A stretch of DNA of 64,000 bases from Phymorhynchus buccinoides (lineage: Eukaryota > Mollusca > Gastropoda > Neogastropoda > Raphitomidae): NCBI GenBank assembly GCA_017654935.2, contig CM065691.1, forward strand, positions 29,596,714-29,660,713. Direction: 5' to 3'. Shown here piece by piece: positions 32,396-45,289 of this stretch (position 1 is its first letter; each line of letters begins with the position of its first letter). The notes beneath the pieces were generated by a model. It made no database searches and was not told the origin of the DNA. It saw only the letters and a program-made list of their open reading frames with translations. The translations under genes and the position numbers were made by a program.

Positions 32396-33765
32396 CCTAG
32401 CACTGACCCCTGGGGAACTCCTAACGTGACATCAACAAAGGCAGATCTTGAGCCTTCTACCAGGACTGCTTGGCAGCGATCCCTGATGAAGCTGGAGATC
32501 CATGTGTGGATAGAGCCCCTGATACCGTAGCGTTGGAGTTTGTGTAGCAAGCTGTGGTTCACTTTGTCGAACGCTTTTGAAAAGTCCATAATGAAGACAT
32601 CCGTCTGCTTGCTGCTCTCCAAATTGGCTGTCAGTTCTTCTGTGAATTCAAGGAGTTGGGTTTCACAGGATCTCCCTTTCCTGAATCCATGTTGGTTCTC
32701 GTTCAGGATGTGGTGCTTCTCAAGGTGCCCCATCACTGCTCCAACGATGATGTGCTCAAGCAGTTTACACACGACGCTGCTAAGGGAGATTGGCCGATAG
32801 TTGGCTGGGTCATATTGTTCCCCCTTTTTGAAGATAGGTGTTATGTATGCCGATCTCCAGAAGATTGCAGTGAGTGCAGGTGCCAATTCTACGGCCAGTT
32901 CTTTAAGGACTCGTGGTGTTAACCATCAGGACCGCATGCTTTGTGGGGGTTAAGATTTTGGAGAAGCGTGATCACCCCATTTTCTGTTATGCTTATGTCG
33001 TTCATTGATGGGAGGTTCAGGTCAGGCATACCTGTTTTCTGCATAAATTCATCATCTGAGAAAGTTTCTCCCTTGCCAAAGACAGACTTGAACTGCTGAT
33101 TTAGAACTTCTGCTTGTTCCTCCGGCTTGGATGTTAATCGGCCGTCCTTTCTGAGGGGAGCCACACCGACGTTTGACGTCTTCTGGTGTTTGATGTAGGC
33201 CCAGAACCATTTGTCTTTAGCAGGTGGCTTGCTGGGGTCCAAGTCAATGAAGACGTTCAAAAAGTTCCAGTATGAACGGTGAAGCTTCTTTTGTACGTCA
33301 CGTCGAAGAGACTTTAATTCGGCCTTCAACTCCTCAGAACCTGTTTTCTTCATCTTCTTGTACACCCTATCCCTCCTGTGCGGGATGCATGAAAAGATAG
33401 CTTCTTGTAGAGTGGACTTGAACGTGGACCACAGCTGGTCTGTTGAAGAGGTGTCTTGGGCCTGTTGTAGACTGTTGCTAAGCGCAGAAGCGATTTCATT
33501 CAGGCTGTCCCAGTCTGCTTTGGCATATATTGGGACCAGTCGAGGCGTCATCTTCTTTTTCACTGCGCTGATATTCACCTCACAGTACGGGATACTGTGG
33601 TCAGAGAGTCCTGGCACCACCTCCACTCTGGGAAACAGCTGTGGTGAGTTTGTTAGGAACAAGACCAGGGTGTTATCCAACCTTGTTGGCTCCTTGACTA
33701 ACTGTTCCAGGCCATTATCGTTCTTACACTTCTTTTTGAACAGCTGATTATTTATAACAGGATAT
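32396..33765 (-). pseudogene. CR1-like LINE fragment, endonuclease end to RT
   Basis: On the minus strand the order is: C-terminal endonuclease-like LVKEPTRLDNTLVLFLTN and PGLSDHSIPYCEV, a linker, QNLNPHKACGPDG (RT block 1), then after a frame break near 32,919 SAYITPIFKKGEQYDPANYR, SLSSVVCKLLEHII, QHGFRKGRSCETQLLEF, FIMDFSKAFDKVNHSLLHKL and VTLGVPQGSVLGP. About 14 codons seem to be deleted before SAYITPIFKKG. The element stops before the FADD motif, where a MITE fragment starts, so it is dead. The N-terminal endonuclease is missing. Confidence 0.8.
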
Positions 33766-33881
33766 CTGTTTGTAACTGAATTTGGAGGGCGTCACCCCTG
33801 CCTTACTGTCTCAGCATCAGTTCCAAAAATTCAAAATCAGAGTCCCCTGTTAATCACAAATTCACATTAACATCAGATTAA

Positions 33882-34172
33882 GTATTCTTTCTCTTCTTCT
33901 TCGCTGTGTGTGGCCACAATCAACACTTTATTTTACCACAGAACCGGGAGGTTCTACCACTTATGCCAGAAGAGAAGGCTCAAAGCCTGAGAACTGAAAA
34001 GTTAGGCCTTAGACAGAAGAGGGACAGGTAAAAAGATAAAGGATTAAGTGCTTGTACTGGGTTAAGACCATTAAACCCCCCAGTTGATTTGGGAAGGAAC
34101 AGGCCCCACTTCCAGCAACAAGCAAAAGCAGAATAGAAGGGGAAAAAAGAAGAAGAAAAAGAAGAGAGTTTG
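33882..34172 (+). repeat. SINE-like repeat family B (spacer copy)
   Basis: Starts TTCTTCTTCGCTGTGTGTGG and contains AAGTTAGGCCTTAGACAG and AACAGGCCCCACTTCCAG. It is shorter than the arm copies by an internal segment of about 150 bp. Confidence 0.7.
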
Positions 34173-35036
34173 GGTTAACTTTCAAAAAGAAGTGTAAGAA
34201 AGTTGGTATGAGATCTGAATGATTTATTTATCTGTGGGTGACTGGATAATTTACACTATTTATGTATTTGCACATTGAAATTGATTACATTCACTAACTA
34301 AATATTTTCATTAATCCTCTGAGATCCCCAAGCTCCGGGAGCCTCCAAAACCTGGTCGTTGTCTAGTTCCGGTAACGCCTGATTGCGCCCGCTGAACAGC
34401 AGGTCTAGTAGTTTCACTTTCACTTACCCACAATGTAATATACTAAGTTAGTGCTTCCTTTTCCTGACTCTCAGTGGTCCGTTTTTGGTTCTTACAGCAA
34501 GGGAAAGCACCCACTAGTCTTTTTGAACGGATTTTTCGAAGTGACCCCAAATTTTTTCCTTCTTTCCACGTGACGTGCGCAGTATTGACTCGGCGCGATG
34601 CTCGGAGCGCCATTACATATTTTTTTTATTCCAATTCATGGTTTGTTGTGTGACAGTGTGTTAGTTTTGGAATAATAATATCATCATTGCTATTCAATAT
34701 GCATCTTTCAGAAATGAAATGTGAGTTAGACTTTATTCTGGGTGATTTTTTTAATGAAAAGATTTGGTATGACGTTCGGAGTTAATGCCCTTGTCTCTGG
34801 GGACTGGGATTGATTCTCGGTTCGAATGGTCGGGAGTCATTGGGTTAATGTGCAGTTTATTATTAATATTATTATTATGTGTATGAATATGGGCTTAGTT
34901 ATTTCTAATCAAACCATTTATTCGAGTCAGCCATTAAAAAAGAACATTAACAGCTTATTGGCCTTAACAACCAGATATAATTATAAAGCATAAAAAGCTG
35001 AATTTATCACTGCCTAAATCGTAAAAACGAACGTCG
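34173..35036. other. No gene recognised
   Basis: Noncoding-looking sequence; no repeat ends could be identified. Confidence 0.4.
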
Positions 35037-35229
35037 AAAGTTACAAAGGCATATGCAGACGTAGATAGCAGTGAAGAATCAAAACTAGAAGTACAAAGAT
35101 GCATTGACAACTTGGTGGCATGGGCGGATACATGGCTAATGAAATTTAATAGTGAGAAATGTAAAGTTATGCACTTAGGTAAACAAAATCCCATGCATAA
35201 ATACTCCATAAAGGAAGGTAAAGAAAGAA
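35037..35229 (+). pseudogene. LINE RT fragment cut by the BEL LTR
   Basis: An open 64-codon frame reads VQRCIDNLVAWADTWLMKFN and SEKCKVMHLGKQNPMHKYSI, the conserved block after the RT catalytic motif in CR1/Rex-type LINEs. It ends exactly at the TGTAAC that starts the putative BEL LTR. Confidence 0.75.
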
Positions 35230-36510
35230 TGTAACTGCCGATGTGGCAGTGTATTTTGTCTCGCAGTCTTGCCCATGTTGGGTTCCACTAGTGTGTTTTG
35301 CATGCGCGTATTATTGTTTTGCTTAGTTGCGTGCATAAGGTTTTTTTGTGTGTGTGTCAGTGTGTTTGTCAGGATTTCGTGTGTGTGTGGATCCTTTTGT
35401 TGTGGCCTCTGTGTGTGCGGTGTATTGACTTGACCGACGATTCATGACTAATCATATGACTGACTTTCATTGACGTAACTGGACTGATGTGTGTTGTTTA
35501 AGGCCTGTGTTTGTTTGCTGGTCGTGTTCTCCATGCAATTTTACTTATCAATACAACAATCTACGTCATTGTACATTTGGCGTCATATCCTTGACGTCAT
35601 ATCCTTGACATTTACATCACAGTTACTACATCATCTTTTCAGCAGTTGTTTTGAAAGATACCTAATGTTTTCTAGAAAGTGCTCTGTTGTGCTTCAAAGA
35701 TTTCTTCCAGTTCGTTCGGCCATAAGGTAAATTTAGGCATGTTTTTTACATTTCTTTTATATTATATTGAATGTTTGATGTATTTTTCATGGTTCAAAAT
35801 ATGCTTTATTATTTGATATGATTATTTTGTTATTAATAATCCTTTGCTTGGTAGTCAAGTTCTTTTGCGAAATAATATCTTTTAAAGTCGCTCATTGATG
35901 TTCTTAGATGTTGGGATCTTATTTCCCTTTGTGTAGTTATCAAGGGAGTTTTAATTGCTTTGGTTCAATGTTGAGGAGAAGTTGTGTGCCCAGTTAAAGG
36001 GGTTTTCATGGGCCAATGTTTAACTGAAGTGGTTCTCCCGGGCCAGTGTTGTCTAAGGGGGTGCTCTGGGCTAGTGCAACTTAAAGGGGGTTTCCAGGTT
36101 ATAGCAACTGAAGGGATGTGTCAAGTTGTTGCCTAATTAAAGGGGATTTCCGTGGCTGAAGTTTGGGCTTATATGTAATGGTCTATGGTAGTTCACATGT
36201 TCCTAATGATGTTTACGCGTTTGTTCGTTTTTGGAATGTGTTTTGATGTCGTTGTTTACTGTTGATGAAATTGTTTGATGATGTTGTGGCACAACGCTTA
36301 TTGCCTTAGTTCTCATAGTTTTGCTATTGTGTTTTGTTCATTGCAGTATTTTACCGCCTTTGTCACTGTCGACATTGCTTACGCCGTCGGCAACGTCAGA
36401 GTAGTTGTAGTCACTAGTGTAACGTTATTGCCAAATGACTCATGGCTTTGTATGAATAAACGTCATCATAGTTTCAACATCTCTGTAGTGCGAGTTATTT
36501 CTTATTACCA
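35230..36510 (+). repeat. Putative 5' LTR of BEL/Pao element
   Basis: TGTAACTGCC begins abruptly at the end of a LINE fragment, and a TTATTACCA at 36,502-36,510 is a plausible LTR end. The long noncoding stretch before gag fits an LTR plus leader. The matching 3' LTR is not in the window, so both boundaries are provisional. Confidence 0.4.
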
Positions 36511-36919
36511 AGCGAATTGACGAAAGTTGGATGGATCTGAAAGCACGCAAGCAACCACAGTAAAATACTTACCATCGTCAGTTCCCTTGATGTTTGGTCC
36601 AGTTGATTTCCCTAAGCCATAGGATTGTCTTCAACTGTGAGGTCATCGTATTAGTCAAGCATCAAGACAGCAAGTTTCTACGCTAACCCGACACATTGTA
36701 TGGTACCTTTCCCTAAGTAGCGGTATGCAAGACTGGCTCCTTCAAATAGTACCATGTAGTTCCGCCTATTCTTCGAAGTTGTTTTAGTTAAGTACCATTT
36801 CAGAAGCTAGGCACATGAAGACGACCAAATTAGTCTATGGATAAGCATCTGTTAGGCAGGAGTTTCGGATCAAGTAAACAGCTTTGTCCTCAAGAAGATC
36901 TACGATAGTTCGAGTCATC

Positions 36920-39900
36920 ATGGCTGGATTGGATGAAGACGTTGAGTTTGGTTCCATTGAATCCGAAGAAAAGATAGACCTGAAAGATGTTTCTCCTGAT
37001 GGAAGACCCAAGCGGGTGAGAAAGCTCACAAAGAAAGGTCTAGGACTTATCATTAGTGACAAGATGCTACAGTTCAAGCACCTTAGTACTCAAGTGACTC
37101 GAGAGATCATAGCAGCTACTGAAGAGCTCAGGAAGGAAGATAGAATACGAGAGGTCCTGCTACACCACAGAGAACAGATCTCGTCGAAGTTCGCTAGTCT
37201 CTCCAAGTGTGAATCTGACCTTCAAGAGCTCGAGTCAAATGAGACAGTCGCTGTAAGCCTAGCAGAAACTCAGGCAGCAGTTTTCAATGCCATCTCACAG
37301 CTAGTGACAGCCACTGCAGAAAAGGCAGACTCCATGAGATCAAGATGCTCAAGACCAGCGCATAGTCAGACGTCGAAGCATTCCAAAGCCGCTTCCAGAG
37401 TCCACACTCGCTCTGATGTCAATTCCTCGAGATCTAATACCTCCGTCAAAATTCTAGCTAAAGCTACCGCCGCAGCTCTTGTCGCCAGGGCAAAGGGCCA
37501 GAGTTTGGCACATGAAATGTACAGAGAGATTGAAGCTGCGGATGAAGAAGAGCGAGCTGAGCAAGCCAAGGAAGAAAGAAAGAAGAGAGAAAGGCAGCGA
37601 CAATTAGCTGAACTCGAATTGAGAACGCAAATCGCCGAGCAGAAAGCCACGATAGATGTGCTAGAAAGCTATGAACAATCAAGCAATCCTCCTGAACTTC
37701 CACTTCTTAGTCTCTTAGACTACCAACCCGGTGGACCTCTCGCCTATCCTAAGTTCGCTAATCCCGTAGTTAGCCATGAGTCAGCTAGGCAATACGTTAG
37801 CTACATGACCACCTCTCCCTTGGATACCAGAGCCGATCAACACACGACGTCGGCTGGCACGGGCCCCTCAACTGCTGCCCTGGTGTCAACGGGTGCGAGG
37901 ACCACAACTGCTGCCCCCTCCGCTGTCCCTACATCGTCGACAGATGGACTTGTCTCATCGAGCGCTGCCCCCGCTGTCGCCTTTACGTCGCCAAGCTTCA
38001 GTGACAGCCAAGGCGCCGTATTCTCTGCCGTCACTACGTCGCTTCCCAGGACCGTCTACGGATCTTCCGTCGGACCAGCAGTGGTGTCCACGACTTTCAA
38101 CGTCACTGCTGGAGCGGCCTACAGTTCAAGCGCTGCTGTGCAGGCCACGGCGTCCTTGCACCAGCCCATTATGTCCACACTGCCTTTCCTGTCGTCGGGT
38201 GAGCGTCGTCACATCGACGAGCCCTCTACACACCCCTCAACTTCTAGGGTGGGCTTGTTTAGGTCAGCCCCAACTGATTCAGGCGTCGTGATGGGTGCTG
38301 ATCGGTTCAGCATCTATGGACAGCAGCTACCTGGTCACAAGGACGCGAATGGTCTACGTTCCGGCATCCCCTCCGATTCATTCGTCTTAGACCCTCGTCT
38401 ACGTCCCCAAGCTAACCTCTTCACACCAGGGGTGCCTGGACTCAATCGGCATGTCAGCCCAGAGTCGTTACGGATTGGCGGACCTCGCGCTGCCTCTACT
38501 GGTGTCGACTTCACTGCCGTCCCTATGAGCGACTCTCACGTTCACGTTGGAAGCCTGTCTTCGCCACAGCCCAGTTTGTTCCATTCGAGTACCTTGCTCC
38601 ATGACTCATACTTGGAATCCGTGACCAAGACTCTCGCGGACGCACTGACGCTGAACCGGCTGCCTCTACAAGAGCCCTGCATCTTCTCCGGCGACCCTCT
38701 GCTGTATCCGACCTGGAAGTCCTCGTTCTCCTTCCTCATTGAGCGGCAGAACATTCACGCCAGCGAGAAGCTTCTGTACCTTCAGAGATATGTCAGTGGT
38801 CCAGCCAAGGAGGCAGTGAGCGGGTTTTTCCTCTTGAGGGACACTAGGGCCTACGAACAAGCCATGACCGTGCTAGAACAGAGGTTCGGGAATTCGTATG
38901 TGATTTCTACAGCTTTCCGCACCAAGCTTGACGAGTGGCCAATAGTCAAGAACAAGGACGGTGTTGCCCTGCGTTGCTTGTCGGACTTTTTGCAGCAGTG
39001 TGCCATAGCAGCGAAGGAGGTGGGTGGGCTCGAAATCCTGAACGATGCCCACTACTTGAAGCGCATTGTCGAAAAGCTGCCAGATTGGATGACACATCAG
39101 TGGAGTAGGAGTGTGGTGAACACAAAACTCTACAAGAAGCGCTACCCAACCTTCGAGGAGTTGGTGACCTTTGTCACGCTGGAGGCCGAGATCACGAACG
39201 ACCCAGTCTTCGGAATCGCTACTCCTGCCACCTCTTCAGCTGCCAAGCCTGTCCTTCGTATGTCTGCGCCACCTAGCAAGAAGGTCTCGCTGGTTACCAC
39301 GTCCGAATCTATGGAAGCAACGTGCGATTTCTGCGGTTACACCAAGCATGGAATAGCAGAGTGCCGTAGCTTTCAAAAGAGACCAATCAAGGAGAGGAGA
39401 GACTTTGTACTCAAGAAAGGACTGTGTTTCGGGTGCCTGTTGACAACTGAACATCGATCTCGACAGTGTTCCCAGAGAGTAACGTGCACTACCTGTGGCA
39501 AGAAGCATCCTACGTGTCTGCACGACAACGACTTCGTGTCGACGTTCGTTGCCAGAAGGGGCAACGGCGGTAACTCTAGGCAGTCTACAGCAGTGAATGT
39601 CAGTGGTCATCAAACGTCATCCAATCCTGTGGTGGTCGCTATGTCACATCGGTCTCAGTCGGATGGTGATAGTTCGCTCACTGCAATGATTGTTCCAGTC
39701 TACATGTCATGTATCGACAACCCCGAAAAAGAAGTACTTACCTATGCGTTGCTGGACACCATGTCTGACGCCACCTTCGCTGTGACTACAGTTGTCGAGA
39801 ACGTCGGAGCTTCGTCACGGGAGGCTACGCTGAAGCTCACCACCTTGACCGACAACGACGCTCTCGTTCCTTGCAGGAAGTACTCCGGACTGCGCGTCAG

Positions 39901-40239
39901 ATCGATCTTCTCCAGTGAATGGGTCAGCTTGCCTCCAGCATACTCCAGAGAGTTCCTGACACTCCACACGTCTCACATTCCGACCCCAGATACCGTTGCT
40001 GAGCATCCTCACCTGAGACGCTTGTCTTCGAGCCTGAGTCCCTTGCTGCCGGATTGCGTCGCCGGTCTACTGATTGGCTTTGATTGTCCCGAGGCTCTCA
40101 TGCCGATTAGCGTGATTCCCGGACTGCCTTACGGCGTGGAAACCAAGCTAGGCTGGTCGGTGGTGGGAAAGTCGTCGCAACCTGTCGCCTTCGATGCTGT
40201 GGGATCATCTCACCACGTCGCCTTGCAACAGACCAGCAG
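36920..40239 (+). CDS. gag-pol: BEL/Pao retrotransposon Gag-protease, cut by gap
   Basis: Open frame of over 1,100 codons. I start it at ATG 36,920 (ATCATGG context); the frame is open further upstream but without ATG. Residues 1-270 are charged and coiled-coil-like. A Ser/Thr/Ala-rich linker follows. The Gag domain (DUF1759 type) starts near residue 590 with FSGDPLLYPTWKSSFSFLI and continues YVSGPAKEAVSGFFL. Zinc-binding motifs lie near 800-860 (CDFCGYTKHGIAEC, CFGCLLTTEHRSRQC, CTTCGKKHPTC). A protease (DUF1758 type) follows near 940 with YALLDTMSDATFAV, where DTMS replaces the usual DSGS/DTGS. The frame is intact up to the gap, so RT, RNase H, integrase and 3' LTR are unseen. This may be a recently active copy. 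Confidence 0.9.
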
Positions 40240-40739
40240 NNNNNNNNNNNNNNNNNNNNNNNNNNNNNNNNNNNNNNNNNNNNNNNNNNNNNNNNNNNNN
40301 NNNNNNNNNNNNNNNNNNNNNNNNNNNNNNNNNNNNNNNNNNNNNNNNNNNNNNNNNNNNNNNNNNNNNNNNNNNNNNNNNNNNNNNNNNNNNNNNNNNN
40401 NNNNNNNNNNNNNNNNNNNNNNNNNNNNNNNNNNNNNNNNNNNNNNNNNNNNNNNNNNNNNNNNNNNNNNNNNNNNNNNNNNNNNNNNNNNNNNNNNNNN
40501 NNNNNNNNNNNNNNNNNNNNNNNNNNNNNNNNNNNNNNNNNNNNNNNNNNNNNNNNNNNNNNNNNNNNNNNNNNNNNNNNNNNNNNNNNNNNNNNNNNNN
40601 NNNNNNNNNNNNNNNNNNNNNNNNNNNNNNNNNNNNNNNNNNNNNNNNNNNNNNNNNNNNNNNNNNNNNNNNNNNNNNNNNNNNNNNNNNNNNNNNNNNN
40701 NNNNNNNNNNNNNNNNNNNNNNNNNNNNNNNNNNNNNNN
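40240..40739. other. Assembly gap, exactly 500 N
   Basis: The gap splits the BEL element on its left from the first base of the right inverted-repeat arm on its right. Confidence 0.99.
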
Positions 40740-43040
40740 GACAAAGACAAACTTCTTGATAGGACCTGCAGACAGAAAGGTAATTAAGAGGAAGAGTGGC
40801 AAAGTAAAAGGGAAGGGGACTGTATAATGATGGGTACATGGCAGGGGTGGTAGACTCGGGATGTGTCAAAGGTCATTGAACTTGTAACCAGTCTAGAATG
40901 ATCAAGTACTATCATGACCTGACCTTCACCTTGTGCTAATGCGGCCTCTGAAGTGTTTCAAGTGATGGAGGTTGGTTTTTTTCTAACCCAATGCTTGTCC
41001 TGTCTATTTATGGAAGGGAGATTTAGGGATCTGGAGAGAAAGCGGGTCAAAAACTGAACGTAAAGTGCGAGCTGGCGTATAGATGGAAATATTGTCGCAG
41101 AGGTAAGATGGAGCAGCTTTATGGATAGATTTATAGCAAAGGGTGTTTAATTTATACTCAGTTCTGTCTGCAACAGGAAGTCAGTGCAAAGAACGGAGAA
41201 GTGGGCTAACGTGATCGAACTTTTTCTTCCTAAGGACAAGACGAGCAGCTGTGTTTTGAATACGCTGGAGACAAGATAGAGAAGGGACTGATAGGCCAGA
41301 AAGGAGAGCATTACAGTAGTCAAGACGAGATAGGATGAGGGAAGTAACAAGTTTTGCTGTGGCTTCATCTGAGAGATATTTACGAATATAGCCGATGCGA
41401 CGAATTTGATAGTAGCAGGACTGACAGGTCTGAGTCAGGAAACTCTGCATGGAAAGAGTATTGTCCAAAGTGACACCTAAGTTTTTGACAGAGTCTGAGA
41501 GGGGAATGATATTGTTACCCAGTTGGATTGACTCTATGGAAACAGAGGCTAATTTGTTTTTTGTTCCTACAAGCATTGCTTCGGTTTTTTCACCATTTAA
41601 TTGAAGTTTATTTTGAACCATCCAATTTTGAATATCAATATAGCAGTTGTTACTTTCTGAAAGAATGGAATCTAGATCTTCAGGAGTTGTACTATTTTGG
41701 AGCTGTGAGTCATCTGCATAGAAGTGATGTTTCATGTTGTGTTGGTCAATGACATTGGCAAGAGGTGACGTATTATACTTTGTATATGATATACAAAGTA
41801 AGCAAGACAGGACCAAGCACAGACCCCTGGGGAACTCCACAAGAAAGCCTAACCTGTTCAGACTGACGACCATTGACCAGAACTGATTGAAAATGATCAG
41901 AGAGGTAAGATGAGAACCAAGAAAGAGCGGGGCCCTTAATTCCAAAAGTATGTTCAAGACGAGACAGAAAAATGGAGTGGTCTATGGTATCAAATGCAAC
42001 AGAGAGATCAAGAAGTGTCAAAAGAGAGATTTGACCAGCATCAGAAGCAAGTAGGAGGTCATTGACGATTTAAACAAGGGCCGTTTCAGTACTGTGATTG
42101 GCTCTATAGGCAGACTGATAAGGATGGTGAAGATTGTTTGAGGATATAATTATGATCATTAAGTTGTTTCAGAACAGTCTTCTCTAGGAGTTTGGAGAGA
42201 AACGGGAGGTTAGATACAGGTCTGTAGTTTTTCAGATTATTGGGATCCAGATTGTTCTTCTTGAGAAGGGGCCTTACAAGAGCGGTTTTGAAAGAAGAAT
42301 AAAGAAAGCAGAAGGGAACACACCTGAAACTAAAGAAGAATTGATGATGTTGGTGATTGATGGCAGAAGGTGTTGATAGATTTGTGAGAAAAGAGAGGCT
42401 GGGATGGGGTCAAGATCACAGGATTTAAAATGCATTTCTTTCAGAGTAGAAAGAACTTCGGTCTCAGACACCGGCTTGAAAGAGAGAAGGGGGACACCAG
42501 TCATAACACGAACGATGGGTCTGGAATAGTTGGTTGAAAAGGCATAGAGTCGATTTTTGATCGTAGATCGATAATCTTGGTGGAGAAGAAGGAGGAAAAG
42601 GCTTCTGGCAGTTTGTCAGGACTGATATTTGATGGCAGAGGACTTGATTTTTTAGTCCCTAGGAGATCGGACATGGTGGAAAACAGGACCTTTGTTGTGC
42701 TGGCTTCAAGAATTTTAGATGAAAAATAGCTTGTTTTTGCCTTGGCCAGAAGAAGAGTGAAGATGTTGCGGAGAAATTGATATATCTGACGCGATGTATT
42801 TCTAGTTTTGAGGCCCGCCACTGACGCTCAGCCTTACGACTAGTGCGTTTACTTACTCTAAGTTCAGGCTGTGTGTACCAGGGAGCGCAGGGGCGATCGG
42901 GCACAACACGAGTGGATGGGGGAGCGTGTTTATCAAGCAAGTTACTCATAGTTGAATTAAAAGTCGAGGCAGGATCGTCTGAAACACACATGTTAGAAAG
43001 GAGTTCTGTTGCCTCTGAACTGAAAGTATCGATATGTTAT
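40740..43040 (-). pseudogene. L2-like LINE lacking its endonuclease (right)
   Basis: Allele of 29,420-31,687. Minus-strand frames contain NLLDKHAPPSTRVVPDRPC, DLSVAFDTIDHSIFLSRL, LSCGVPQGSVLGPVLL and YADDSQLQNS. The frame from YADD to the end (41,957-41,181) is continuous here, where the left copy has a frameshift at 30,845. A 17-codon block around the ALVRPLL motif is altered near 42,280-42,300. Confidence 0.8.
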
Positions 43041-43051
43041 CTATAGACTTG

Positions 43052-43103
<52 letters not shown>

Positions 43104-43329
43104 CCGTTCATGTTGGATTAATTCAATTCTATTCTTAATTTCTCATTTGCGTTATTTACATAGTAGGCCTATTGTAAGTTTGTGGTGGTCAGTATATATT
43201 TAGATTTCAAACACACACACATACACACACACACACACACACACCTCCCGCACACATACAACGCACACACACGCACGCACACATTGCACTCACCCGCGCG
43301 TGCGCAAACACACACACACACATGCAGAA

Positions 43330-45010
43330 GCGTGAGCGCACCGAATCAAGCCTAGATCTATTTACTGGACAAGTAGGCCTTACTCTTCGATTCTTCAGTC
43401 ATTCAGGTTCAGTTTTCACCATCTACTCTGCTTTCGTTCACTCACATGGTGGTTTAATCGAACAACCATTGTCACGAGCATTGCGTTTTTAGTTCAAGAG
43501 TGATGCAGTATCGATAATCAGAACATACGTGTTGCTAAGGTCAAACAAAAGGTAAACTTCCTGTGGGGCTTTCCCGCAAGGGTGAGTCCATTTCTCAAGG
43601 GTTACTTTGGTTGCAAAGCGTGCTAGTTAATTTTGTTACTTTTACTTCAATTTACCTTTACGTATATTTTATTTCGTTGTCTTTATTTAGTGTTCTTGTG
43701 TCCATAGTTTCTATGATGAGTTTACGACATAATAAAAAAAGTTTGAACTTGAGTTTTAGTTTTATATACCAGGTACCCCTGCGCGTCATATCTTTGGCCT
43801 TATCCAAGTGACGTCATTGTCCTTATGAGCTAAATTTAGGCTATGGAGGCGAATGTGAAAACAAGCCATGGTACCTACAAAGATCGCTTTCTACTGAAAG
43901 TTGCCCACTATTTTAAACTTGGCCTCCGACGGATTTGAAACAAGGACATATTAAAGATTTAAAATCCGCTGAAAAACTTAATATATATATAAAAAAAAAA
44001 CCTCCTGTTTTTACAAAGGCTATCGCCTAGACTAATACCTGCAATATTTCTGCTAAATGTGCTCTGTTAGTTCAACACATAAATCCAGTACACTTTTATG
44101 GTATGTAAAATTCAACTAATGAATACCACAAATGCATTACCGCAGTTATTTTAAAATCATGCTTTCAAAGTGATTATCCAGTATGATATTATGAGTGTTG
44201 TTTATTGATTATTGATATAAAATGTCTTCTGATTAATGTAGTGGTTTAAAAAATGACAAGTCATTGATTTTTTTCCCTCCCCATCTTGTGTGTTGCGAAA
44301 ATCTTAAAATGTGCCATTATTCAACTGATATATATCTTGAAAGTACACACCAATGGACTTAAAGATATGCAGTTTTGAAGTATGTGTTGTAAAGACTATG
44401 CCCTCCAACTTTTAGGTATCTAGTTCTAATAGTTAGCATTCTATGATGTTTTAAAAATGGCGAATTTTGCGTTTTGCAAGAAAAACGTCTTTTATTGCAA
44501 ACTTTAAAGGTCAATATCTGCAGAAGTATCACTTACATAGTCTAAATATTTTGCAAGATTTAACATATTATCAGTGTTTGTGTGTCTGCAAAGTTTCACT
44601 GAAATAGCTTGAATCGGAAGGAAATGGTGGGCTCTTACTTTTTCACCAATTTTTGGCTCTATCTGCCATCGCAAAAATCTGGAAATTTGGCATTTTTGAG
44701 ATCATGTATCTCAAAAGTATGTAAAGTAAGTGGGTTAAAAATAAATTAGCATTACGTACATATTGCAGATAGTGAGTCTTTCAAATTTTAGTTCTCTGGG
44801 CTCTTTTGTTTTTGTACAATGGTGTTTTGAAATTTGTAATATCGCGATTTGGATAAAAACGTTATTTTAGCAAAAATTCACAGACCTATAACTCAGAAAC
44901 TATTATAGATACAGCCCTGAAATTTTGCATGATTTCATATCTCAGCAATAGCTATATGCCTGCAAAGTTTCAACTTAATAGCTCAATTAGAAATCAGTGA
45001 CAAGTACTTA
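43330..45010. other. Unclassified sequence matching 27,480-29,130
   Basis: Right-arm allele with scattered substitutions; no gene recognised. Confidence 0.35.
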
Positions 45011-45019
45011 AGTCCTACC

Positions 45020-45289
45020 TACTATCAGTATCAATGTACTACCTTGTCTCAGGATACTTTTGAATCACTGAACACCACAGGTCATGCTATTTTGCAGTGG
45101 GTGTGTCAGCCCTGTCTTGAAGTGCAGAGGAAGATAGAGTCTCGGCTGGATGCTAGGCTGGATAAATTGTTGGATCTGATCCCACTGGTTAACTCTCTCA
45201 GTAGTCTCAGTAACTACTAGTACCAAGCTGGAAAAAATGGAGCAGGGAATGGGTAATAATCTTGAGGAAAAGATTGAGGAGGTGGTACT
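45020..45289 (+). pseudogene. LINE ORF1, N-terminal part (right arm)
   Basis: Continuation of the ORF1 described at 26,811-27,460: HAILQWVCQPC region, then MEQGMGNNLEEKIEEVV. It is interrupted at 45,290 by the foldback element and resumes at 46,774. Confidence 0.7.

Noticed and set aside
36884..36919. Earlier start for the BEL Gag frame
   Set aside because: The codon at 36,884 is TTG; the first ATG in frame is 36,920 in a good initiation context.
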